A stretch of DNA of 64,000 nucleotides, taken from Bacillus badius NBRC 15713 (GTDB lineage Bacteria > Bacillota > Bacilli > Bacillales > Domibacillaceae). Positions 35,292 to 43,991 of the stretch are shown here, piece by piece. The notes beneath the pieces are model-generated. The model did not search any database and was not told the DNA's origin. It worked only from the letters and a program-made list of their open reading frames with translations. Made by a program: the position numbers and the translations under genes. The stretch spans positions 19,739-83,738 of the forward strand of contig NZ_BCVF01000016.1 in assembly GCF_001591605.1 (NCBI RefSeq), in the 5' to 3' direction. How positions within the stretch are numbered: position 1 is the stretch's first letter; every line of letters starts with the position of its first letter.

Positions 35292-38219
35292 ATGGTGACC
35301 ATCACAATTAATGGAAAAGACTGCACAGCTTCTCCAGGCTCCACCATCTTGGAGATTCTAAACAAAGAAAAGATCCCTCATCCGCAAATTTGCTATGTCC
35401 CTGAAGTAGATCCCATTCAAACATGCGATACTTGCATCGTGGAAGCAGATGGAAAGCTTGTCCGCTCCTGCTCAACGATTATACAGCCAGACATGAAGAT
35501 TGAACTTGCTTCTCCTGCTGCTAAAGAGGCGCAAACGGAGGCGATGGATAGAATTTTAGAAAATCATTTGCTCTATTGTACCGTTTGCGACAACAATAAC
35601 GGCAACTGCAAGCTGCATAACACTGTCCAGCAGATGGAAATTGAACATCAAAAATATCCGTACAAGCCAAAAGCAGCTGCTTGTGAAGTCGATCTGTCCC
35701 ATCCGTTCTACCGATATGATCCAAATCAATGCATTGCATGCGGACAATGTGTGGAGGTATGCCAAAACCTGCAAGTCAATGAAACCTTGTCCATTGATTG
35801 GGAGGCTGAACGGCCGCGCGTTCTTTGGGATAAAGGAAGTTCCATCAATGACTCTTCCTGCGTCAGTTGCGGACAATGTGTCACTATTTGTCCATGCAAT
35901 GCGTTAATGGAAAAATCCATGCTCGGCGAAGCGGGATTTATGACCGGAATGAAAGAGGAAATCCTCGCGCCGATGATTGATCTCGTTAAAACCGTTGAAC
36001 CTGGGTATAGCGGCATCTTTGCTGTATCTGAAATAGAGGCGGCAATGCGGGATACGCGTACCCGAAAAACGAAGACCGTTTGCACTTTCTGCGGCGTTGG
36101 CTGTTCATTTGAGATCTGGACAAAAGGACGCAACATTCTTAAAGTCCAGCCGGTTTCTGAAGCGCCAGTGAACGCGATTTCTACCTGTGTGAAAGGCAAG
36201 TTCGGCTGGGATTTCGTCAACTCTGCCAAACGGCTGACTACTCCTTTAATCCGCAAAAACGGCGAATTTGTGGAAGCCACATGGGAAGAAGCATTAGAAT
36301 TAGTCGCCAGCCGGCTCGGCACTATTCACCATGAACATGGTCCCGGTTCTATCGGTTTCATTTCTTCTTCGAAAATTACAAATGAAGAAAATTACCTGAT
36401 CCAAAAACTGGCCCGCCAAGTATTTGAAACGAACGATGTAGACAACTGTTCCCGTTATTGCCAATCCCCTGCAACAGATGGGCTGTTCCGCACAGTCGGC
36501 ATGGGCGGTGATGCCGGTACTATTAAGGATATTGCCAAAGCGGGGCTCGTCATTATTGTCGGCGCCAATCCGGCCGAAGGGCACCCGGTGCTGGCTACGC
36601 GGGTAAAACGCGCCCATAAATTGCACGGCCAAAAGCTTATTGTCGCCGATGTGCGCAAACATGAAATGGCGGAACGCTCCGATATTTTCATGAGCCCGAA
36701 ACAAGGAACCGACCAAGTATGGCTGATGGCTGTAACCAGCTATATGATTGATCAAGGCTGGCATGACCAGGCATTCATTGAAGAAAACGTTCATTTCTTT
36801 GATGAATATAAGAGGGTACTCGAAAAATATACCCTTGACTACGCTGAATCTGTTACGGGCATTCCTGCTGAAACACTCATCCGAGTCGCTGAAATGATTC
36901 GAGATGCAGATGGCACTTGCGTGCTTTGGGGAATGGGTGTTACACAAAATACAGGCGGGTCCGATACGTCAGCAGCCATTTCAAACTTGCTGCTCGCTAC
37001 CGGCAATTACCGTCGGCCGGGTGCAGGCGCTTATCCGTTGCGAGGCCACAATAACGTTCAAGGAGCTTGCGATATGGGGACACTTCCCGGCTGGCTTCCG
37101 GGATATCAGCACATTACAGACGATGCAGCCCGCGAAAAATTTGAAGCAGCCTACGGGGTAAAAATCTCCGCGGTCCCTGGCCGAGACAACATCCAAATGC
37201 TTAAAGCGATTGAGGCCGGTACAATGAAGGCCATGTACGTTGTCGGCGAGGATATGGCCCTCGTTGATTCAAACGCGAATCACGTTCATGAGGTCTTATC
37301 CTCCCTTGACTTTTTTGTCGTTCAAGATATGTTCTTTTCACGAACTGCGCAATACGCGGATGTTATTTTGCCGGCATCCCCATCTTTAGAAAAAGAAGGA
37401 ACATTTACAAACACAGAACGCCGGGTGCAGCGTTTATACCAGGTTCTTCCCTCCCTTGGACATTCCAAGCCGGATTGGTGGATTGTACAAGAAATTGCCA
37501 ATCGTCTGGGTGCTGGATGGAAATATAGCGGTCCTGGCGATATATTTAATGAAATGACAAGCCTTTCCCCTCTTTTCAGTCAAGCAAGCTATGAACAATT
37601 AGAGGGCTGGAACAGTTTTCTTTGGGGAAGCTTCGACGGAGCAAGCACACCTCTTCTCTATACAGCCGGCTTTCATTTTCCAGACAAAAAAGCACGCTTT
37701 GCCTTATCCGACTGGGTGGCACCCGCCGAGTTTCCAGAGGAGTATGATCTCCATATCAATAACGGCCGGATGCTTGAGCATTTCCATGAAGGCAACATGA
37801 CAAACAAATCAACAGGAATCCAGTCAAAGGTGCCCGGAATTTTTGTTGAAGTGTCCCCGGAGCTTGCCAAGGAGCGCGGTATACAGGATGGGGCGCTGGT
37901 ACGGCTTATTTCTCCTTTTGGAGCATTAAAGCTGCCAGTTTTAGTAACAAACCGCGTGAAAGCGAATGAACTGTTTCTGCCGATGAACTCGGTGGATAAA
38001 GAATCGGCCATTAACTTCTTAACTGGCCCTGCTGTTGACCAGCGCACAAACACCCCTGCCTACAAGCAGACAAAAGTAAGGATGGAAGTATTGACTTCCT
38101 GCGGAAAAACGCCGCTGCCCAAAACAAATCCCCGCAACAAAAAACGGCATCCTCAAAACGGCGTGGAAGTGCAGCGCAAATGGCAACGCCCCGGCTATGT
38201 TCACTTGACGACTAATTAA
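35292..38219 (+). CDS. fdhF: Formate dehydrogenase catalytic subunit (cysteine-type, ForC/YrhE/YjgC family)
   Basis: Oxidises formate to CO2 using a molybdopterin guanine dinucleotide cofactor. The 975 residues carry, in order, an N-terminal [2Fe-2S] domain (Cys34, 45, 48, 60), a His-Cys3 cluster site (His92, Cys96, 99, 106), two ferredoxin-type [4Fe-4S] sites (Cys147/150/153/157 and 190/193/196/200), the Mo-domain cluster (Cys264/267/271 and 299), and the active-site Cys390 in NCSRYCQSP in place of selenocysteine. This is the cytoplasmic Bacillus form that pairs with a DUF1641 subunit, encoded 18 bases downstream, to pass electrons to menaquinone. AAGGAGG precedes the ATG. The leader contains a terminator hairpin. 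Confidence 0.96.
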   Translation: MVTITINGKDCTASPGSTILEILNKEKIPHPQICYVPEVDPIQTCDTCIVEADGKLVRSCSTIIQPDMKIELASPAAKEAQTEAMDRILENHLLYCTVCDNNNGNCKLHNTVQQMEIEHQKYPYKPKAAACEVDLSHPFYRYDPNQCIACGQCVEVCQNLQVNETLSIDWEAERPRVLWDKGSSINDSSCVSCGQCVTICPCNALMEKSMLGEAGFMTGMKEEILAPMIDLVKTVEPGYSGIFAVSEIEAAMRDTRTRKTKTVCTFCGVGCSFEIWTKGRNILKVQPVSEAPVNAISTCVKGKFGWDFVNSAKRLTTPLIRKNGEFVEATWEEALELVASRLGTIHHEHGPGSIGFISSSKITNEENYLIQKLARQVFETNDVDNCSRYCQSPATDGLFRTVGMGGDAGTIKDIAKAGLVIIVGANPAEGHPVLATRVKRAHKLHGQKLIVADVRKHEMAERSDIFMSPKQGTDQVWLMAVTSYMIDQGWHDQAFIEENVHFFDEYKRVLEKYTLDYAESVTGIPAETLIRVAEMIRDADGTCVLWGMGVTQNTGGSDTSAAISNLLLATGNYRRPGAGAYPLRGHNNVQGACDMGTLPGWLPGYQHITDDAAREKFEAAYGVKISAVPGRDNIQMLKAIEAGTMKAMYVVGEDMALVDSNANHVHEVLSSLDFFVVQDMFFSRTAQYADVILPASPSLEKEGTFTNTERRVQRLYQVLPSLGHSKPDWWIVQEIANRLGAGWKYSGPGDIFNEMTSLSPLFSQASYEQLEGWNSFLWGSFDGASTPLLYTAGFHFPDKKARFALSDWVAPAEFPEEYDLHINNGRMLEHFHEGNMTNKSTGIQSKVPGIFVEVSPELAKERGIQDGALVRLISPFGALKLPVLVTNRVKANELFLPMNSVDKESAINFLTGPAVDQRTNTPAYKQTKVRMEVLTSCGKTPLPKTNPRNKKRHPQNGVEVQRKWQRPGYVHLTTN

Positions 38220-38237
38220 TCGAAAGGAGAAAGCGCA

Positions 38238-38717
38238 ATGGCAGAACCGATTACTTCAATCCGAAAAAAGGAAGAAACAAGTGAGGAAAGTGCCCAGCAA
38301 AAGCTGACAGATCTTCAAAGGCTGCTGGCAGATAACGAAGAGGCTTTAAATAGCATCGTTCATATGATCGGTGAATTGAATGACATGGGCGCTTTAGAAG
38401 CAGCCTCTTCTATCCTGCAGGCAAAAGAACAGGTTGCCGGCATTGCTCTTCATCAGGTGTCCAGGGAACCGGTCACCAATGTAATCAATCATTTCCTCAA
38501 TGCAGCCGGCGCATTGGCAAAAACTGATCCGGACATGATGAAAAAACTGGCAGGAAGTCTTACAGCCGGAATGGCAGAAGCAAATGAACATCTCCATAGC
38601 AGCAAGCCTGTCGGAATGATAGACCTTTTAAAAGTGCTTAAGGACCCGGATATTAATCGCGCCATCCGATTTGGCCTTCACTTTCTAAAAGGCATGGGAA
38701 AAGAATTGCAAGAGTAA
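38238..38717 (+). CDS. DUF1641 protein, formate dehydrogenase partner subunit (ForE/YrhD/YjgD)
   Basis: A 159-residue helical protein of family DUF1641, with the C-terminal segment MIDLLKVLKDPDINRAIRFGLHFLKGMGKEL that defines it. In Bacillus the equivalent proteins (YrhD, YjgD) are encoded directly after the formate dehydrogenase catalytic subunit and act as the small subunit that couples it to the quinone pool. There is no transmembrane helix, but the amphipathic C-terminus could bind the membrane. AAAGGAG precedes the ATG, and the 18-base gap indicates a two-gene operon ended by the terminator at 38.8 kb. Confidence 0.92.
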   Translation: MAEPITSIRKKEETSEESAQQKLTDLQRLLADNEEALNSIVHMIGELNDMGALEAASSILQAKEQVAGIALHQVSREPVTNVINHFLNAAGALAKTDPDMMKKLAGSLTAGMAEANEHLHSSKPVGMIDLLKVLKDPDINRAIRFGLHFLKGMGKELQE

Positions 38718-38754
38718 CAATCGATGGCTTGCCTGCCAATCATGATTGACAGCG

Positions 38755-38808
38755 AAAAAAGGCCGACCTAAAAGACCATGAAAAATGACTTTTGGGTCGG
38801 CCTCTTTT
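38755..38808 (+). terminator. Terminator of the formate dehydrogenase operon; repeat-family member
   Basis: GGCCGACC (38761-38768) pairs with GGTCGGCC (38795-38802), flanked by A6 and T5. The loop half, with CATGAAAAATGACTTTT, closely resembles the element at 55886-55945. Confidence 0.88.
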
Positions 38809-39003
38809 TCTTCTCCAAACAGGCTGAGCCCCATTCCAATCAGCAGAGAAAAATCACGCCTTCTTCTCCGCCCTTTTCTTTTAGAAAAAATCTTCCTTCA
38901 TCCAATTCATGTCTGATTCTCTGATGGAAAAAACAATAAAAAGAGGAATTTTTAACAAAAGGGATAAATATATACATTAGAGATTTCGCAGGAGGAGTTA
39001 TAC

Positions 39004-39816
39004 ATGGAGGAAGAGAATAAAATAGTCGATCTGCAAAACATTACTTGGACAAGAACGAAGAAAAACGTATTAAATGACGTCTCATGGCGTGTCGCGAAGG
39101 GAGAGCATTGGGCCGTTCTCGGATTAAATGGTTCCGGGAAAACCTCTCTTCTGAAAATCATTGCCGGTTACCAGTGGCCAACGACAGGAACGGTGTCCGT
39201 TTTAGGCCATTTATTTGGCCAAACGAACATACCGGAGCTGCGCAAAAGCATTGGCTGGGTAAGTTCTTCCATGGACGAAAGATTTCATACCCGCCCAAGC
39301 GACTCTGTTCTGGAGATAGTATTGAGCGGGAAGCATGCCTCTGTCGGCTTGTATGAGGAAATAAGCAGGGAGGATATCGAAAAAGCTAAGGGCCTTCTCC
39401 GCCAGCTGAGAATGGATGATTTAGCGGATCAAGCGTTCTTTTCTCTTTCTCAAGGAGAAAAAAAGAGAACGATGATTGCCCGTGCACTTATGCCTTCTCC
39501 AAAATTGCTGATTTTAGATGAGCCTTGCACGGGGCTGGATTTGTACTCCAAAGAAGAGCTGCTGTCTGCTATTGAAAACATGGGGCGCTCTCCTGAAGGC
39601 CCCACCCTTTTGTATGTCACCCATCATATTGAAGAGCTTATGCCGGCTGTTACCCATGCCTTGCTGCTGAAACAAGGAAAGATTGTTGCTGCCGGTCCTA
39701 AGAAATCAGTTTTAACAGAAGAACTGCTAAGTGAAACGTTTTGCCTTCCTGTCTCAGTAGATTGGGAAGATGAACGTCCCTGGATTCATATTAAGTCCAA
39801 AACATACAACCAATAG
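39004..39816 (+). CDS. ylmA: ABC transporter ATP-binding protein, YlmA-like
   Basis: A 270-residue ABC ATPase. Walker A is GLNGSGKTS, the signature FSLSQGEKKR, Walker B LLILDEPCTGLDL, and the H-loop VTHHIEE. The group (B. subtilis YlmA, E. coli ModF-like) typically has no cognate permease encoded nearby, and none is present here, so it may not be a transporter component at all. AGGAGGAG precedes the ATG. It is monocistronic. Confidence 0.9.
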   Translation: MEEENKIVDLQNITWTRTKKNVLNDVSWRVAKGEHWAVLGLNGSGKTSLLKIIAGYQWPTTGTVSVLGHLFGQTNIPELRKSIGWVSSSMDERFHTRPSDSVLEIVLSGKHASVGLYEEISREDIEKAKGLLRQLRMDDLADQAFFSLSQGEKKRTMIARALMPSPKLLILDEPCTGLDLYSKEELLSAIENMGRSPEGPTLLYVTHHIEELMPAVTHALLLKQGKIVAAGPKKSVLTEELLSETFCLPVSVDWEDERPWIHIKSKTYNQ

Positions 39817-39830
39817 ATAGACCGAAAACG

Positions 39831-39871
39831 TTTTTTCTATGAATCTGTTCCCATAGGATTCATAGAAAAAA
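39831..39871. repeat. 15-bp perfect palindrome
   Basis: TTTTTTCTATGAATC (39831-39845) and GATTCATAGAAAAAA (39857-39871) are exactly complementary with an 11-base loop, 14 bases after ylmA. The T-run is on the wrong side for a normal terminator. A cre-like TGTAAGCGCTTCAC follows at about 39879. Confidence 0.6.
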
Positions 39872-39985
39872 ACAAAGGTGTAAGCGCTTCACTAAGCTTG
39901 GCGGAAAGCAGAAATGGACAGGGGATTAAGCCTCAGGAACGAAAGAATGTCAAGTGCACGATCATTTCCATAGGGAGGGTCTGAA

Positions 39986-40543
39986 TTGGAGAGAAAAGCT
40001 TACCGAGGAGTTAGTTACGGAGAAGCGAAAAAAGTCGTTTTGGAGCAAAAGTACGAGCGCAGCGAATTAAGGGCATTTACTAACGGAGCAGCCGCCCGCT
40101 CTTTATTCGGACAAGGCATTTACCTCATTAATGACCTCGGCTTGGCAGCGCAATACGCCTTTTGCCACGCTGAGGTGGAGGGCGATGAAACAGCCGTTGT
40201 TTTACATCAAAAAATCTGTTTTAACCATCCTTTTATCCTCAATTACCAATTTAGCGAAGCCCGATTAAGAAAAGATGCCTTGCGCTGGAAATATGCCGGC
40301 AAGCACGCTCCCGATCCAGTACATCCTCCTGATTCGCTGGAGCTTTCCCGCCAGATCGGCAGCACGATCAAAGACTATCTGCTGGCCTTTTCCTATGACG
40401 GCATCATCTATCATGTGGATGATGAAATTATTTATTACGTTTTATATGACCAACAAAAACAAATCAGAGATATTGATGTAGAAATTGCCTTTAATATTAA
40501 AAAACCCTGCAAGGTAGAGCGGGTAGATTCTCTCCTTCTTTAA
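39986..40543 (+). CDS. ADP-ribosyltransferase-like protein (PARP/ART fold), uncharacterised
   Basis: A 185-residue protein with three features in the order of the ADP-ribosyltransferase fold. YRG (6-8) would be the NAD-binding first-strand motif. FGQGIYLINDLGLAAQYA (41-58) closely resembles the G-x-G-x-Y...A-x-x-Y segment of PARP and phage-type ARTs. YDGIIYHVDDEIIYYVLYD (137-155) carries Glu147 where the catalytic Glu/Asp is expected, followed by the QI that ends such domains. No signal peptide is seen, so it would act in the cytoplasm. The start is a TTG with AGGGAGGG upstream. No immunity or antitoxin gene is adjacent. The fold call is my motif reading; enzymatic activity is unproven. Confidence 0.7.
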   Translation: MERKAYRGVSYGEAKKVVLEQKYERSELRAFTNGAAARSLFGQGIYLINDLGLAAQYAFCHAEVEGDETAVVLHQKICFNHPFILNYQFSEARLRKDALRWKYAGKHAPDPVHPPDSLELSRQIGSTIKDYLLAFSYDGIIYHVDDEIIYYVLYDQQKQIRDIDVEIAFNIKKPCKVERVDSLLL

Positions 40544-40575
40544 CTGCCGTTCTCGGAAGGCAAACAAAACAGTCG

Positions 40576-40679
40576 TTTCCTGTTCATCCAACTGGCTTTT
40601 ATCAAACAATCTCCCGCCGCCCCTCTGTGAACTGCGCCTAAGCAGGCAATCCATGAGGAGGAGGCGGGAAAACAGGAAA
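40576..40679. repeat. Large nested palindrome between convergent genes
   Basis: Outer arms TTTCCTGT (40576-40583) and ACAGGAAA (40672-40679) enclose TCCCGCC (40612-40618) and GGCGGGA (40663-40669). It lies between the ART-like gene and a convergent small gene and has no T-run. Confidence 0.5.
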
Positions 40680-40699
40680 AGCGCTGGTACAGTCTTCTG

Positions 40700-40933
40700 C
40701 TATACTAAATTTTTTTGCTTAGCCATAATTAAATTGGAGAAATATTTACGGGCATCCGCTGTCAGGATTTGCAGCTTTACTTGCGTTACCTTGCTTTTTC
40801 CATTCAAGTTTGAACGCTCAAAAGTGAGAAAGGCTCCGCTCAAGTTCTCCTCCACCTTCGTAATTTCATAGCCGCTTTTATACAGCTCATCAATTTTTTG
40901 TTTTTCCGCTAAAAACTCTTTATAAGATGACAT
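40700..40933 (-). CDS. Hypothetical 77-residue protein
   Basis: The product begins with a short helix (SSYKEFLAEKQKIDELYKSG), followed by strands (YEITKVEENLSGAFLTFER) and ends TADARKYFSNLIMAKQK. I recognise no family with confidence. There is no signal or membrane segment. AGGAGGATATC precedes the ATG. It follows the permease gene on the other side by 24 bases with the same orientation, so it may be the last gene of the pyrimidine operon (permease stop at 40958), although its own ribosome site is strong. Confidence 0.65.
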   Translation of the reverse strand: MSSYKEFLAEKQKIDELYKSGYEITKVEENLSGAFLTFERSNLNGKSKVTQVKLQILTADARKYFSNLIMAKQKNLV

Positions 40934-40957
40934 GATATCCTCCTCCTAACCTGCCAA

Positions 40958-42430
40958 TTATACAGTGGCTTGTTCTTGACTTTCCGTCCCTCTCGCCGCC
41001 TCTTGACCGCCAATAATCCAATCACGTCCTGCAGTAATCCCTAAGTACTTTTCATCACTTGGATCCTCCAGCTCAGCCTGCTTATATTTTCGAAACCACC
41101 AATACTTCGACAATAGATAGTAACTAGCCGCAGAAAGAAGAAAACCAACGATAAAGGAGTAATTCGAAAAGGCAACGGAGGCGCCCCCTCCTATGGCCCA
41201 AGCTATCACGCCTGCCCAATTGACTCCTAAATAATAACTGTACTGGCCAGCTTGTTCATACAGATCAGGTACGTTCACTCTGCGTTTGCGAAGCAAATAA
41301 TAATCAGCAAACAAAATGCCGACGATGGCTGACAATAGCCCGCCGCTGATGAGCAGAAAAGGCATTAGTGTATCAAAGAGATTCCATGGCTGCGTCACCA
41401 TTCCGATGACTCCAGCCAAAATCACCCCTGCATAAAAAGGCACTTTAGGACCGCCAATATTAGAAAAAACAGTTGCCGCCGGGACTAAATTGGCTGCCGT
41501 GTTAGTTGACCACTGGGCAAAAACAATCATTAACAGCAAGATTCCCAATATAAGCCCTCCGGCAGCTTCCTGCAGAGCCACGATAGGATCATAGTTTCCT
41601 ACTGCGATATAGGCTACTCCGCCAATCGCTACCACAAAAGTTTGCGTCAGCGGCAACGCAATCATACTGCCTACCAGAGCCCCTTTGTTTCTTTTAAACC
41701 AATTTTTCTCATATTTTGGAGCCTTGATGAACCTGGAAATCGAAGAAATATCGGCACATAAAGTCGACCAATAGCCCATATTTCCGAGCACCACTGTCAA
41801 GAAAGCCGCAAATAGAGCTGCTCCAGAAACCGGGTTCTCCATCCACGCCCATACACTCTTGCCTGCTGCGCTTGCCCGATCGGCTAACGTGTAGTACATC
41901 CAAATAGAAATTAAAATGATAGTCGGTGCGGCCAGGTTCGCAAATTTCTCGATCGCTTTAATACCGATCGAGGTATTAATGACCTGCGCTGTGACAAATA
42001 AAAGCAAACAAATAAACCAATTATCAAATCCAGTGAGAATGTTCAGTATCCCGTTAATAGCTGCAGCGCCGAAATACGAATTGATGCCGAACCAGATAGA
42101 AGCGGCTATTCCGCGAAGAAGAGAAGGAAAGTGTGTGCCTAATGTGCCAAAAGGCGCTCTTAAATAAACTGGAAAGGAAATGCCATGCTCGATGCCAATG
42201 TCTGCTATCAGGGTGATGAGAAAACCAATGACGAGACAGCCTACAAAAGAGGCCAGCAGCACCCAGGGCAAAGGCATCGCCTGTACCCCCGCCCCGCCGA
42301 TCGCAAATGCTGCCAGAACCACTGCCATGCCTACCCACATTATCGAAAATCCAAACGTGCCAATTTTTCTGTCACGATGAGCAATAGGAAGAAGATCCGG
42401 AGACTTTAAATATTCACTCGTTCTTTTCAT
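40958..42430 (-). CDS. NCS1-family nucleobase/hydantoin:cation symporter
   Basis: A 490-residue permease with 12 predicted helices. It carries the NCS1 pattern (RDRKIGTFGFSIMWVGMAV in helix 1, FGINSYFGAAAINGIL, ADISSISRFIKAPK in the loop, and TNTAANLVPAATVFSNIGGPK). It is related to Mhp1, PucI and cytosine/allantoin permeases. Located 130 bases after hydA in the same direction, it most likely imports uracil, thymine, dihydropyrimidines or hydantoins for that pathway. ATG 42430 has GGAG seven bases upstream; the GTG one codon earlier is too close. Confidence 0.9.
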   Translation of the reverse strand: MKRTSEYLKSPDLLPIAHRDRKIGTFGFSIMWVGMAVVLAAFAIGGAGVQAMPLPWVLLASFVGCLVIGFLITLIADIGIEHGISFPVYLRAPFGTLGTHFPSLLRGIAASIWFGINSYFGAAAINGILNILTGFDNWFICLLLFVTAQVINTSIGIKAIEKFANLAAPTIILISIWMYYTLADRASAAGKSVWAWMENPVSGAALFAAFLTVVLGNMGYWSTLCADISSISRFIKAPKYEKNWFKRNKGALVGSMIALPLTQTFVVAIGGVAYIAVGNYDPIVALQEAAGGLILGILLLMIVFAQWSTNTAANLVPAATVFSNIGGPKVPFYAGVILAGVIGMVTQPWNLFDTLMPFLLISGGLLSAIVGILFADYYLLRKRRVNVPDLYEQAGQYSYYLGVNWAGVIAWAIGGGASVAFSNYSFIVGFLLSAASYYLLSKYWWFRKYKQAELEDPSDEKYLGITAGRDWIIGGQEAARGTESQEQATV

Positions 42431-42560
42431 CACATATCTCCTCTATTTATTATCTGAGCTTCAGGAATAACAGTGATGCCAAATAATAAGAAAGCTTCCT
42501 TTCACTAACAAGGCAGCGTTCTGGAAAACACTCGCTCTTCAATCAAGCACAAGCCATTGA

Positions 42561-43970
42561 TTAACGCACTTTCTCTGCCGGCTTCTCTTGGCTTCCAAAA
42601 CGGGCGCGCTTTAAATATTGGCCTGAGCCCGGTTTTCCGACAAACTCTTTTTCGCGGATGACGAACTCGCCGCGTGATAAAACAGAGATGGGCTCTCCTG
42701 TCACTTTCATGCCTTCAAAGGCGCTGTAATCGACATTCATATGATGCGTTTCTGCCGAAATTACCCGCTCTTTATTAGGATCAAAGATAACAATATCCGC
42801 ATCGCTGCCCACAGCAATCGTTCCTTTCCTCGGGAAAAGCCCAAACAGCTTGGCAATCCTTGTTGAAACAATGTCAACGAATTGGTTGATGGAGATCCGG
42901 CCTTTTTTCACTCCTTCTGAGAAAAAGAGGCTGAACCTGTCTTCAATGATCGGACCGCCATTTGGAATTTTAGTAAAATCCCCAACCCCCAGCTCTTTTT
43001 GGCCTTTAAAGTTGAAGGAGCACTGATCCGAGCCAAGCGTCTGCAACTGCCCGTTCTTCAAAGCATTCCATAACACTTCCTGATTCCATTTTTCGCGAAG
43101 AGGCGGAGACCAAACATACTTGGCGCCTTCAAAATTTGGTTTCTCCAAATAGGACTGATCAAGCACAAGATACTGCGGACACGTTTCTCCCCAGACCTGA
43201 TAGCCTTTCTTTCGCGCTTCATCAATTTTTTCTACTGCCTCTGCACACGATACATGGACAACGTACAATTGTGAACCGGCAATACCGGTCAACTGGGCAG
43301 CTCTTCCAGTCGCTTCTCCTTCTACCTCTGGCGGTCTCGTCAGCGCGTGATAGATAGGGGCTGTGTTTCCTTCTTTCAATGCTTTGTTCACCAAGAAATC
43401 AATCACATCTCCATTTTCAGCATGCACCATCACGAGCGCGCCATGTTCCTTTGCCGTCAATAAGGTACGAAACAGTGTTTCATCATCGGCTTGGAATACA
43501 TTTTTATAAGCCATGAACACCTTGAACGAAGTAATGCCCTCTTCCTCAATAATGAGAGGGATCTCTTCAAGCACCTGTTCATTGACTTCACTGATCATCA
43601 AGTGAAAACCATAGTCAATGACGGCTTTGCTTTTTGATTTCTCATGCCAGGTTTGAATGGCATTTTTCAAGGGTTCTCCTTTATTTGTTAAGCAAAAGTC
43701 GATAATGGACGTGGTTCCCCCGTAAGCAGCAGCAATCGTTCCTGTTTCAAAATCATCGCTGGTCACGGTTCCGCCAAATGGCATATCCAAATGTGTATGA
43801 GGATCAATGCCTCCAGGGAACACATACGCTCCCCGGGCATCAATCACTTCCTCTGCACCTGTTCCTAAATTCTTGCCAATCGCAGCTATTTTTCCGTCTT
43901 CAATCAACAGATCAGCCTCATACATATCAGCGGCGGTAACGATTGTCCCGTTTGTTATTAATTTCTTCAT
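42561..43970 (-). CDS. hydA: Dihydropyrimidinase (D-hydantoinase)
   Basis: Opens dihydrouracil or dihydrothymine to N-carbamoyl-beta-alanine or its 2-methyl homologue, second step of reductive pyrimidine breakdown. The 469 residues show every metal ligand: His58 and His60 in DPHTH, the carboxylated Lys150 in SFKVFMAYK, His183, His239 and Asp315 in LGSDQC. The ends and length fit bacterial D-hydantoinases. It lies 21 bases after preA in the preT-preA-hydA-permease operon. AGGAGG precedes the ATG. N-carbamoyl-beta-alanine would be processed by the M20 hydrolase at 52.6 kb. Confidence 0.95.
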   Translation of the reverse strand: MKKLITNGTIVTAADMYEADLLIEDGKIAAIGKNLGTGAEEVIDARGAYVFPGGIDPHTHLDMPFGGTVTSDDFETGTIAAAYGGTTSIIDFCLTNKGEPLKNAIQTWHEKSKSKAVIDYGFHLMISEVNEQVLEEIPLIIEEEGITSFKVFMAYKNVFQADDETLFRTLLTAKEHGALVMVHAENGDVIDFLVNKALKEGNTAPIYHALTRPPEVEGEATGRAAQLTGIAGSQLYVVHVSCAEAVEKIDEARKKGYQVWGETCPQYLVLDQSYLEKPNFEGAKYVWSPPLREKWNQEVLWNALKNGQLQTLGSDQCSFNFKGQKELGVGDFTKIPNGGPIIEDRFSLFFSEGVKKGRISINQFVDIVSTRIAKLFGLFPRKGTIAVGSDADIVIFDPNKERVISAETHHMNVDYSAFEGMKVTGEPISVLSRGEFVIREKEFVGKPGSGQYLKRARFGSQEKPAEKVR

Positions 43971-43991
43971 TCCATCTTTCCTCCTCTTCTT

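Noticed and set aside
39879..39893. Full cre site call at TGTAAGCGCTTCAC
   Set aside because: It deviates from the consensus at the two ends, so it is mentioned only as cre-like.
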